Assembly (NCBI GenBank): GCA_914767715.1
Contig: OU612067.1
Coordinates: 15,381,001 to 15,445,000, forward strand
From: Membranipora membranacea
Taxonomy: Eukaryota; Bryozoa; Gymnolaemata; Cheilostomatida; Membraniporidae
Reading direction: 5' to 3'
Length of the DNA stretch: 64,000 bases
The stretch's first letter is position 1. The number at the start of each line of letters is the position of its first letter. Below, piece after piece: positions 48,750 to 61,500 of this stretch. The notes under the pieces were generated by a model that was given only the letters and a program-made list of their open reading frames with translations, made no database searches and was not told the DNA's origin. The position numbers and the translations under genes were made by a program.

Positions 48750-50925
48750 ATAACACATAAACATGCATCATAACATCAGCACACTTATAACCTCAACCTG
48801 AACTGGAAACAACCTGAAATATAAAATATATAATATGTAGGAACCATTGTTACCGTTAGTGGTTTGTTTACGCCAACCCAACAATGTGAGGGACTTGTGT
48901 GGGTGGGGAGGGTATAAATCAGATGGAGTTACTGTAAGTAGTCTGTAAAATTACTCCACATACAACTGTGTGTGGGGCTTATCAAACTTGCTAATTACCA
49001 GTATCAATCCTTTTCATAATAGCACACTATGTGATGTGCTCCGTATTTCAGGCCATGCAATCGGACACAACAGATTTTCAGAAGTCATGGACCGGTGGGT
49101 AGGGCACTCACTTATTTGAGGTAAACTACCTGCTGTCAACCCTCTGTATCAGACTAATTATGTTGTCAGAAAAGTCTTGATCATGGGGAAAGAGCTATGA
49201 TCAACACCTACTCCCACCATGTGATCATCCAGGGATTATGAGGCAACTGAGATAGGTCTAAAACATATCACTCGCAGCATGTAATGCAAAAAGTTATCAA
49301 AATTACCTCAACATAAAGTCTTTTTCCCATGTTTCCCACTCTTTGGATAGTCCTGATCACGCGTGCAGCATTGTCCTTGCATGGTATGATGAGAGTAATC
49401 GACCTGTATTCACTCACAGATTGAATTAACTTTTATTGACACTCAGTTCTACAAGTACCAATAACAAACAAAATCAGTGCCAAGCTACTTCAAAAAATGC
49501 CTGCGATGGATTTTTGAGGTAAGATACAAACAATTGAACATCGTTGGACAAACTGATCAATGATGAGGATACAGATATATTAGTTGTTCCGCAATTGATG
49601 AATGAAATTGAATTTAAGGGAGCTCAATGGGAAAAAAAAAGAAAAACTGCTGATTTTTCACATAATATGTCATAATATGACACTAATTACCTTACCACCA
49701 AGCAACTCAAGCTTTCTTCACATTATTCGGCAATTTTTTAAGTTTTATGACTAGGACAACTTACAATGGCTTTTGCTTGTTAGACCAATGAACTCCCTCA
49801 TTGGTTAGACAGGCACACTGTATAGTGTTGAGTACTGCAGACGAATCTGTGGTATTGCCTGTGAGTAACCAGTGAACATCTGACATCTTCGCTACTGCAC
49901 ATCTAAAATGGCAAGTGGTCTTCACCATCATTTCAAAAGTTCCACTGAATTACTGATGCCAAATTCAATTGTACATGGACAATCAGTGCAACGAAATATG
50001 CTACTTCTCAGCAATATGTTTAGAGATAAATTTATATTTTCAAGGCAAAGACCAGCGAGGATGCCGCTTTTTTTTTTGTAGTGCAAGTATTTCACTTAAT
50101 GGTTACCCATTTAAAAAAAAATACTATTGGGATTAAAGCACTATAAGCTGTCTAATAAATAATTCTGTGAGCCAAAACCAAAGACCTAGGATCTCCATGA
50201 CAAATTCATCAGCTTTAATGATGAAAGAGGCGGTAAGTACATTAACACTAAGCTGTTCAGTGTAGGCATATGGCCCAAGTGTCATTTTTATTCCAAACGG
50301 TGCACTGTCTAGCGTGCTGGTCTATGAAACTTAGTAATAGCATCTGAATGATGTGGAGCACAATTAAGTCAGGTCTTAATTGGTGGGCTTACAACCTCAT
50401 GACCTATCTATAGGCGAAAGGGCTCGCACCACCCTCACCCTGCCTGCACTCTCACTGCTCACACATAACTAGCGTTAAATTCCATTAAAAGTTACCTACT
50501 CAATAAGTGTGAGCAGACAACTCAGCAAACAAATCATCTAATTCTAAAGCATATTTCTACACAGGGTCTGAAATATGATGAAGTAATCTTATGGGAAAAA
50601 TAAAAAGCCCACAGACATCTTTGTCATCTAGACTTAATTTTCCTATAAGACTAGAGGTAGCCTACTCACACTGATCTTTGTCTCAGTCCTCAATGAATAG
50701 AAAAAAGTATGAAGACCACCAATCGCTCTTCTCACAGAAAAACCATCGCCAGTAAGAGAAAAAAACCTTTTTTCCTGCAACAAGCAAATATCATGCACAA
50801 ACAGGCCCAGGTAATATCCATACTGTACATTGTTTTCAATGCAATGTGGGTTATGATCTTCAGAAGTAATACATTCAAAAGCATTACTAAGGGTAAATTG
50901 ACAAATTTCTAGTAATCTGAATACA
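48750..50925 (-). pseudogene. Ig-like gene inside the TIR element, copy B, broken
   Basis: Counterpart of the gene at 12,507-14,655. The exon near 50,920-50,797 (LLEICQF, HNPHCIE) has an in-frame loss of five codons and a GTTTGT donor. The exon near 49,900-49,765 stays open (TIQCAC, GVHWSNKQKPL) with three amino-acid changes. The exon near 49,450-49,308 has TAA after EC in place of the HQ codons of copy A. The last exon has an 8-bp deletion. The copy is therefore unlikely to make the same protein. Confidence 0.5.
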
Positions 50926-52798
50926 ACCACATGTACATTTCTAAGAACCACCAAGCCTCACTACTTTCAGCTTTCTAAAGTGGAGATCATAAGAAGGAGG
51001 GGTGTATAGTATATGATTAAGCTAGCTTGAAAAATCTTTTTTTTTTCATTTAGCCATATGGCATAATCAAACCAAAGCTCAATTTCGGCGTGATGTATTT
51101 GTATGCATATCATAACAAGAACTTTTTTATCACACCTTCTAATGTAGGCTACAGCAACTGTGCTTGATCAAACCAGCAAGTAAGCTAGGGAAAAGACATC
51201 GGTATTTTGTAGCTGGCAACAGTAGTGTAGTGTTATTATGCCCATACATAGCTATAGCAATTACAGGAGCAAACAAATTTTGAGAATTCCATCGACTATT
51301 GATATTTCTGTGGTCGAGTACAAAATCAATTACAACACGGACAATGCTTCAGGATATGTCCCCATTGATTCCCCAACAACCAATGTAAGAGGAATTAACT
51401 GAGCGTTAGGCGATCTACTGACCAAGGAAGCCTTTGAAGCACAGCACATGTTGTTTCAAATGAGTACAAATAAATGGCATTTTTATATCGAATTAATATT
51501 AATTAAAGTCACTTATTGTTGTGCTGTTGTACGGTGAGTGAGTATAATGCAACCACACGCAGGTCCCATGTCTCGAGGGCCGTAACATCCACACACAACC
51601 CATCACAACCCAGGGTTATGTGTTGTGCGCCATGTGACGCAGGGGGTTGGATCAAGTTGAAGTTAAAAGTTTAGTTTGAACGCACCAAACCAAGACCTTG
51701 ACAAGATTATACTGGACATGCTTGTAACTCCAGATGCCTATAGGGCCTATGGTAAAGGCATGGGCCCCTGGGACCCATGAGTAAAGTAGAAAAAGAAGTG
51801 ATTAGTTAGTGAAGTAATGATGATCATGATTATTATTATTTATACATACATACAAACGTTGGAAATATTTAGCTAAATTAGTGAGTGCTACTACTATACA
51901 AGGATGGAAACTGTTACCTGAAACTTGCTGAGACTGGAAAGGAAAACACTAAAGCAGTATAGTCTTCATTAGCAGAGTAGAGTATGCAGCTTTACGGAGC
52001 TTCTTCATGAAAAACACCACCAGGCATCAACCAAAATCCTGACCATGTTTTGGATTAGGCAGAAAATGAGATGACGACCCCTGATTGGCTTGGTGGGATT
52101 CAATTAACCAATTAGAATGTGTTTTTCCAAATTTCCGCATTTTAGTCATTTCATCGTAAAACTGAGAAACACGCGTGCTAACGCGTACTTTCAAGAGAAA
52201 ATCCGCATTTCCGCATTTTAGTGAACCCCGAATTGTACTGAATTGTACAGAATTGTACTGATGAATCCCTGCTATGTCAAGGCCAGTTCCATTTGCTTCA
52301 ATTGGTCAGTTTCTACATGGGTTATTAAATTACCACAACAATCAAATAGGTCAGTTTGGGAATTGTGTTCCCATATATGTTATGCAGAAAACACCTAACA
52401 GTGTCTGAACATCAGGTGAAAATTGCTCAAAGTTGTTATTGTTATTGCCGGTGAAGTTCTGCAAATTATTTGATCCAATTAAGAAAAATTCACAATCTGT
52501 TTACAAAAAATGGAAACAATTCTGGCTGCTTGGTTATGAAAAGAAAAAAGATAATTTTACCTTGATGTTTATGACCGGCTGTATCAAATCTATTCCCCGT
52601 ACTTTGGTCTATCATGTGAGCAAGTTTCAGCATGGGAATTAAAGAAGTTATGTGCTCTCAAATTGTTTGGGTATTGCCCGTCAATCAGCATTGAGAACCA
52701 GCAGGTATAAGAGAATTACGTCTTAGCAGCGTCACAGAGGGTAAGGAAAATATTAATATACTAATCATGAAACACGATGTTTTGTTGAATAAAATGTC

Positions 52799-52955
52799 TT
52801 GCGCAGGATTGGACTCGAACCAAGGACCCATTGTACACAAGTCATAGATTCAACCGCTGCGCCTTCGGGATGATATTGGCATCTGATCCTGTGGTGCAGT
52901 GGTTGAATAATTACTATAACCTCAATTCTGCTGTACCTTAGTTTGAGCCCCACTA
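52799..52955. repeat. Two tRNA-like repeats tail to tail, copy B
   Basis: The minus-strand unit (52,872-52,799) has GAAGGCGCAGCGGTTGAA and CTTGGTTCGAGTCC, A-box and B-box like. The plus-strand unit (52,885-52,955) has GTGGTGCAGTGG and TAGTTTGAGCCCC. The ends do not pair as a proper acceptor stem, so functional tRNA genes are unlikely. Confidence 0.5.
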
Positions 52956-53217
52956 CCACTATGACATAAACCTCTTCTACGGCCAATACCTAAAAAGTTT
53001 CAGAGCCAATAACTTCCTCAATATTAGGATACTAATGTCACTTGCTTACATAATAGACAAAAGTATGGAAAATGAGATACGAAACAAGAGAATGTCATGC
53101 TAGCTAGTCTTTAAGATGCCAACACTACACACAAATCTGCACAAACATCACCTGATGATTCACACGACATGATGCCTCAAGCATTGCAAGCATGTTTTAT
53201 TTGGTTCTTACATGACT

Positions 53218-53860
53218 AACAGGCAACTTGTACATCAGTCTATCACTGCTCAAGTCCAGGCAAAATGCATGATAATGCGAGTCAAAGCGCCTTTCATAAA
53301 GCTAGCATGAGTAGTTGAAGACATTGTCTGATTTGTGGCACTCACTAACTCTGCCAAACACTGGTTCAACGTATTCGGGCGATACACCAACTACAATAAC
53401 ACCTCCAATCTTGATATCTGGCACTTGGGTTTGGCTCTATCAGCATTGTCCTTGAGCTGGTGTCTGGTTGCGACTGTCAAAGGAACATTCATCTTTGTTA
53501 CCTACAAACAAATTAATCAGTTATTTTGAGGGCACCACTGTGAATGGTTATTTGAATTTTGGATCAGAAAGTAGTAATGTCAATGATGGTTCCAATTATT
53601 GCAGATATTGATATCAAAATTAATGGTTGTTGTCGTCGCACTGTAAACACTTACATGATACACTTGTCACAGATTTTGCCAGCTTGTGCTTCCCTTCAAA
53701 ACGCATGCACCAGTAGTGATTAAATGGACCGTGTTGTCTTATCAAATCAGGGTAGTTGAAAACCCAGAGTGCTTTAGCGGAAAACCTCTCATTTCTGAAT
53801 ACATCAATCATAAAATAGGGTACGGGTGGGGTGACACCATGTGAGACATCACAAAGCAAG
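53218..53860 (-). pseudogene. Decayed transposon-type gene with W-x-M-R-F-E-x-K-H motif, copy B
   Basis: Counterpart of 17,739-18,390. The first exon is open further upstream here (PYFMIDVFRNERFSAKALW) before HGPFNHYWCMRFEGKHKL, which shows that copy A lost a base. The second exon has an 8-bp deletion relative to copy A, and its downstream part stays out of frame. Confidence 0.45.
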
Positions 53861-55569
53861 CAGTATTATCTGACAGCAGATGAAGTAACATTCAAATTTA
53901 AGCACAACAAAGCATCCGGTACTCTGTCTCATCCGGATAAAGTATTTGCATGTCTTTGCTGTCTCATCGGAAAATCTGATATTGCTAAGGTCCAGTCAAT
54001 CTTCTTATTACATGGTGTTTAATAACTTCCAATACAGCCACCAAATCTAGAGAGTTTTTATGGTAACATAAGCTCAATAAGAGAGGGTATTCCCTTTAAA
54101 CCATGTCTGTACTTTTACAGATAATTTTCGACTTGACTTAGAAATTTTTGGTTTCTTATACTAGATATGTTAGAGAAAGACGGCTGTGGACACATCCATA
54201 CTCATCAGTGTACTTGAATTTACACAGGTGCAAGGGTGATTGATGCTACAATAGACAGCCTGAGCTCAGCTGCTCCTGATTTGAAGGCATCCGTTGTCAC
54301 CCAACTAATTGTCACACACTAGACTGTGTCAGACCCTGACCCATGAGTCTGACTGTCTTTCTGACATTCAGCTCAGACTTAGATTCTTACTGCACCAGTG
54401 ACTCTTAAATCATCTTTTACCTAGGTCCAATAGTGCTAAAACAAATCACAATTTCATTTCAACGGCCAGTGGTTGTCAGTGTTATCTTTAGAATGGCTAC
54501 CAAAATAATTTCCCTATCTGACAATTGTACCCTCTCAATTACTCGAGATAATCCAAGTTTCCTACTGAAGGTCATGTCAAATAAATGTTTTTTCTAGCTC
54601 AATATGTGCATTTCCTAAATGCAAGCCAATATCAATTTAACAACTATCTGTGGATAAACCTATTTACAGTTGGCTGTCTCAGGGTTGGTTATTGTGGCAT
54701 GTATGAGGAATTGCCTCCCTTTCAGAAAAGGGGAGACAACCTCTTGCAATGTGATCAGGGGAAGTTAAGATGTTGATGGTTTGCGTTTGAGCCTGTATCC
54801 ATATATATACCTATATTGAGTTATTCTTATACTTAAATAAATGGCTTTTCTGTGCATCATTTCAGAGGTCGTCTAGCTATGGGCTTGTTATGTGTTATTG
54901 TTGTAGTCATTGTTGTTGGCCATTCGATGTGGGTATCCTCTCAACCTAAATAGGCAACTCGTGTCAGTCTTTCACAGAGAGTGTGTTGTGTCTAGGCATG
55001 CAGCACATGTGGCCAGTAAACAAATCAACTCAACTATTATAGATAATGGATTGCAGTGCAACTCTAGGTCATAGCATATCATATTGGTTTAGGGTGCTTG
55101 GGAGCACCTCTGTGTACTGTGCTCGGAATTTTCTGATTCCTCCAACAAGTTTTTGAAAAATGGATCAGGAAGTTAGTTAGAAAATTGAAGAACGTCTGGT
55201 GACATAACTAAGCCACACAAATTCCTGTTTAGTATGCCCAAAATAGACGTACACAGGCATACAATGCAAAGCTAATGTAACCTTTCATACTTAAAAATTG
55301 AGTTGTGTGTTAACACAATAAAGAGACTATAATAGGGTATTAAATAACAATGGAATAATATTTTTGTAAACATTCTTTAGGTTCATTCAGGCCATTATGT
55401 ACTGAATTGTACTGAATTTGTATATTGAGTCAACAAAGTGATCTAACTGACAAGGAAGTTTTGTACTGCCTGCTTAAAAATGCAAGGCAAAATTCCTAAG
55501 ACTGGTAAATAAGTAGCATGTCGAACAAGGAAGCTGATAAAAAACACTCTTGGAAAACTTACTAAAAAC

Positions 55570-58500
55570 ATGAGTTTCTATGTAGTACTTACAGCTCTGC
55601 TTGTTAGTTCTGCTCACACTCAGGAGATTCCAACTATTGAACTTTGCTCAGAGGATAACATATTAACATCCTTACAGTTTGGAAGGATCATTCACACACA
55701 GGGCACAGGGGGATTGCCTCGCAATTGTACAATAGCATTTACCAATGTCACTTCTGGTGGGTATACTGTGCTCACAAGACCTTCCAATGATTCTGTACGT
55801 TATGGTTGTAGAAGTGACTTCCTAAATGTCAGTTCAGGTTTCGATTCTTATTGCGCAGGAGACGAGGAAACAATAGTTTTGAGGCAAAACTTGTCAGTAT
55901 CAGAGCTTGATATCTCAAGCACAACAGCAAGCTTCACTGTCGACTTTTATAACTCAGGTAAGAATTAGCAAATAAAGATCCAACAGCATGTTTAGACTGT
56001 CATAAAATCTACATAAAATGAGCCTGTGAGGAGGTCAACGAAACCTTGTACTACAATGTACTACAAGGTACAATTTCGTTTCATGGACAATTCTTCATGT
56101 TAGTTGTAACTTCTTATTCTTCCATCGAATGAAATCATAAGGAAAAGTTAGCTGCAAGTCATGTTTTTTATCTTTTACAAGTGAAGTCTCAAGTATTTGA
56201 CATGTATATGCTGCTTTCAATATTACATTCTGATGTACCGTGCCATACAACCCTGAACCTTTACAAATAAACATATTATCCCGATTCTTTCATTTTCTCC
56301 AGTCACAAGATGTAACCAATCAACAGAACCAACTCATCAGCCTGCATATCGCACAGGGATAGTGAGCTCACCGCTTCCAGGGCGTATATATCGCATGTCA
56401 TAAGTCATGTCTTGAAACTTTTACAAGTGAAGTCTCTATCTAGTGTTCGACACGGAAATGTTGTCTGCGATGTATCTGTGCTGTGCAACCCAAAACTTAT
56501 ATCAAATTAACAAATTATGGCATTTATTTGTTGCAGTAGCTACATGTATCTGGCAAGCAACACCGAATCATCAGCCTGCATATCTTACCGGGATAGTGAG
56601 CTCACCATATCCAGGGAGGAAGTATCACCTGCATTATGATCAATGTGCTGTGACATTAACTGGACTACCTCCACTATCAGCTGTCAGTGTGAAGGTTTTG
56701 GGGAGCATAAGATTACTTCGTCCTAATGAGCCTGTCATCTATATTGGAAATGATGGACAGCGTATCAGTGCCTTTGGACCGAAAGAGCTCTTGGTGAACA
56801 CAGACCCAGTTGGTAATCTGAGTGTGGTGTGTAGTGATGTGGATTGGGTACAATTTCTGCTAATTTACAATGGTAGGTATCATCCAAATTAAGTCAGGAA
56901 TGGTCTAATGGTTAAGGGAACAAACTTTCAATATTTAAGGTCAGGGTACCCGCACCTGCTGTTGTTCATAATATGGAACTGGCACAATCATACTAGCCAG
57001 GTTCTTGAAGAAATGGTCGGAAAATACCGTAGATCCGCTGGGTGTTCACACACCCCCACATGCATTAAAAATAACCTCCTCTGCCTCTTTGATATAAAGA
57101 GTAGCCGGGTTCCCATATGGTATGGGTATATTGTGCGGCACAAGTAATAATGGCTCCAAGTATCTGTTCTCACCCCTCCATCCATATCACTACACCATCT
57201 CATAACTTTAGGCTTTAGTTTTGCAATTGAGGGTTGTATTGGAAGATTTAAGCTCAATATTTTGATGACCACAGCCAAAACTATATTTAGTAAGTAATAC
57301 TCGCCAGATTTTTCTCTTTTTTAAACAAAGAAACCATCTTCCATTCTCCCTGATCTAATGGGATTTGTATCCAAAGGGTATCAGTCCACACTGTGATACA
57401 ACACTCCGTTGATGCTATTTTGTGTCTCAAAAATAGTTGGTACTATGATGATGTAGTTTGAAGTTAATCCCAGGTCTAATTACCTATACATATTCATATT
57501 TTTGGGATGCCATGTTTGAATGTTTGACTAGAGGATCAGTTCCCTACATGTTTGCCTTTGAAACAGCTCATCATTATCATCATCATCATCATTTCTTATC
57601 ATAATTGGCAGGGAAATATACTAACATCTGAGCCGATATCTTTTTCTTGCAGTGATCCGATGTGGAGACATACCAATAATAGAGGGGACAACCCATACTG
57701 AGATATTAGCACCATATCTACCAAGTTCTGTTGTACAGTATCAGTGTGTGGATAGTACAGCTTATCAGATGAAAAATCAGCCATTTATTACTTGTGAGAG
57801 AAACGGTAGTGAGTCTCACTGGATACACTCCATCAAATGTATACCAGGTATGAAAGTACTGCTCACTGACAGGCCTCTCAACTCCAATCATATCTAACAG
57901 AACCATCCCAAACTTGAAATTCAAAATGGTTACCAATCAATTTTATTTTAGTGTCCTGGTGCCTGGAGGATGCTGAGACAATCGCTAATACAGTGCAGAC
58001 GGAACTAATAACAAACAGAACGATCTTCTACGAATGTGATGAAGGTTACGAGTCAGCGAGAGGTCTGCCGAAGGTCACTGTCACCTGTAGCTCAACAGAT
58101 GTGGATAACATACCCTGGACATGGAATGATACAGACGTCAGTGTGCAACTCCGCTGCCAGCCAGGTGAAAAACATCACCATCCTGTTGGATGAAACAATT
58201 TTGATAATCATGATCTTTCTTTTGACATAATCGTTTGGTGTGACAAGTACTAGGCCTCAGTTATCTCCCTTGTTGGTTTGTTTAAACTCGTTAAAAGAAA
58301 GCAGTTCAAAACAAAGATATTGTATTCCTTCTTTTGTAGTTACATGTGACCTCGCTGGTATTATAAATATAACTGATGGTACATTACTGCTGGGCAAACT
58401 AACATATTATTTCGTTGACACAATAAAACTCTTTTATGTTTTTTTCTTCTATGGAATTTTAGTACCATGGTGCCTGGATGATCCTGAGCAGGTCATCAAT

Positions 58501-61500
58501 ACGGTGCAGACGGAACTAATAACAAATAGAACAGTCTTCTATGAGTGTGATGGAGGTTATGAGTCAGCGAGAGGTCTGCAGGAAGTCACTGTCACCTGCA
58601 GCACAACAGATGTGGATAACATACCCTGGACATGGAATGATAAACACGTCGGTGTGCAACTCCAATGCCAGCCAGGTGACAAACATGATCATACTGTTAT
58701 GTTATTTATTTATTTATTTTATTTATTTATTGAGGTTTTCTAAAAGTTTATAATTAAAGCAAATTAAAAATAACTTGTTGACCTCATACACATTAACATA
58801 GATACAAAAAATGACTTGAATAAAAAGATATAAGTGGTAGGGTGTTACATACTATATAGTGTGTAAGAAAATGAAAGCATGGTATCATAAATTGCATGAA
58901 TAAGATGAAAAAAGAAAAGAAGAAACAGAGAGTGGCAAACAAAAATACAAGTTAACAACATTAGGTGGGATTAAATGATAATGATTCATGAGGCTTGGTT
59001 GATTTAGTTACAAATGTATGAAAAATATTTAAAAAGGCTGATTTGCCTAGGTTTGATCTAAATGAGGGTTTAATTATTGCACAGTTGCTACGAAGTGATC
59101 GTGTATGTATGTTTGATTTGTTAACGAGATGAAGTATGTGCTTGGATGCACGGCCTTTATGGACCCTCGATTTGACAAAATTGTGAAAAAGAAAATTCCT
59201 TCTACTGTGGAGAGTATGTAAATTTAGGAGCAAGCGGCCAGATGTGACAGAAAATTGTTTGGGGGCTGAAGTTATGATTCTGATTGCTTTATTTTGTACT
59301 TTTTCTAATGTATCTGAATTTTTGGCTAAACCATCAAGGTACAATGATGAGCAGTATTCTACTATAGGTCTGATCAGTGATTTGTAAGTCTTCAATGAGT
59401 TTTCTACTGTCATGTATTTTTTTAGTTTTGATAACAAGTAGACCATTTTGTTTGCTTTAGAGGCGGTGGCATTAGCCTGAGGGGTTAAACTAAGTTCTGA
59501 ATCAAGAATAACTCCAAGAAGATTGAGTGAATGCTTGGATTCTATTTTCAAATTGTTTATTTGGATTTGGTAAAAATCTTCTACTTTCCTATTTGAGAAA
59601 ATACAGTATTGAGTTTTGGATAAGTTGAGTTGAAGGAGATTGTTTGAATACCAATTCGATACTTCTCTCATCAATGACTCAGATTTATCCATTAAGGTAT
59701 GGATATCTGTTGCTGTGCTGTTTGTGCTTGTTAAGGAGATCATTGATAGCAAGATTGAATAAGATTGAACCTAGAACACTTCCTTGGGGTACTCCACATG
59801 TAATCGGTAGTGCACTGGACTGATCATGATCAACTTTCATGATTTGGGTTTGATGTGAAAGATAGGATGTAAATAATTTTGTTGTTGACTCTGCAAAATT
59901 TAGTCGCTTTAGAGTGTGGATGAGTTGTCCATGATTTATAGTGTCAAATGCTTTACGTACATCCAAAGACAGTGCACCTATGAAATTCGGTTGAGGGTTG
60001 TCTAGCGTTGTTCTCCAATTTTGTAAAAGAGAAAGTAGTAACTGTTCACTAGAATGGTGCTTACGAAAACCGAATTGTCGATCTGAGAGTATTCCATGTG
60101 TTTCGATAAAGGTCATAATTTGATTTTTCATATCTAGCTCAAACACCTTTGATATGATTGGCAGACTGGATATTGGTCTGTAATTGCAAGGGTCTGTTTT
60201 ATCGCCCTTCTTAAAGAGTGGGGTGACCAGGGCTGTTTTTAGGCAGTCAGGGAATATTGATTTCTTGTAGCATTCGTTAATGATCAGGGCTATGGGAAGA
60301 GCTAATAGGTCTGCAACAATTTGGTACAGGGAAGCTGGAAACATAGTCAAGCCACCCCGTTTATTTGGTTTGAGGGACTTTATCAGTTTGTAGATTGTTT
60401 CGCTCTCAACATATGTGAAAGAGAAACTTGGACCATGGAAAAGGTCAGGTTGTGGATCGATCTTAGGAATAAAAACCGATTGTCCAGCGACCGTGGTGAA
60501 ATATCTATTAAGGGCATTTGCCTTGTCAGAGTTTGAGGTGTAGGTAGAGTTTTGATAGCTAATTTTCTCGATTTGATCAGAGGATTTCTTCTTTCCTGTC
60601 AGTGATTTCAGGCAGGTGAAAAAACTTTTTTCATCTTTAGATAACGAGTCATTTATAAAGTCTTTCTTAGCATTCCTAATTTTATTTGTAACAAAGTTTC
60701 GAAACTTGTTGAACTGTTTGACTTGCGCTGTAGCTGGATTAGGTATATCCTTGAATACCCTCTTGTGAAATTTGTTTCTTAAATTAATGAGATGCTGAAT
60801 ATCAGGGAAAAGCCACTGGTTTTTAGCCCCTCGCACTCTTTTTGTTTTAACTGGAGCATGCTCGTCAATCAGGTCAGAGATAAAGTTTTCGATATTTTCC
60901 ATGCGGTGATGCAATGATTTGTTCATGTCAGTTGCTGATTGCAGTAGTGGAAGTTTCGAACAGTCATTATAAAATTCCTCATGATTAATGCTGTGAATAT
61001 TTCTGGTTCTAATTAGTTTGCGTGGCTGTTTTATAGCATGATGTTGATTAATTACTAAGTATGTGGCATAGTGATCAGCAATTGATCTATCGCATGTCAG
61101 GATCTTGCAACTATTAATGCTAATGTCACTGTTCACATAGTTGTGGTCTAATAAGCTTTCTCTCCCTAAATGGCTAATGTATGAAATCCCATTAACTTGC
61201 TGTAATAGCCCTGCAGACAAGAAGCTCTGCTCTAAATGTGTTTTTTCGTTTGATGAGGAATTCCAATTAATATTAAAATCTCCTAGTAGTATAAACTTAT
61301 GGCCAACATATTGGTTTTGATGTAGAATTGAGCTCATCATTGTAATGAATTCGGTTTTGTTAGCATCAGGGGGAAGATAAATTGATCCGATGATGTAGCC
61401 GTGTTGGTTGTTTGTGGAAGGTATTTTTATCCAAACCGAGTCACAAAATTTGGACAGTTTAACACTTAATTGACTTATTATAGAGAATTTATATGAAGAT

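Larger units (their letters stand above)
45623..52229. mobile_element. Large TIR element (6,607 bp), copy B, at a different site
   Basis: Same ends as the 9572-16,536 element (CGGGTTCAC left, GTGAACCCC right), same orientation, and very similar interior except for several indels. It is flanked by GAATTGTAC at 45,614-45,622 and 52,230-52,238, a different 9-bp target from copy A. The target of copy A's insertion is present and empty in copy B at about 52,370. The repeated ACTAAAATGCGGAAAT motif is again concentrated at both ends. Confidence 0.85.

Noticed and set aside
60321-60536. Plus-strand frame within the LINE
   Set aside because: Antisense shadow of ORF2 with no independent support.
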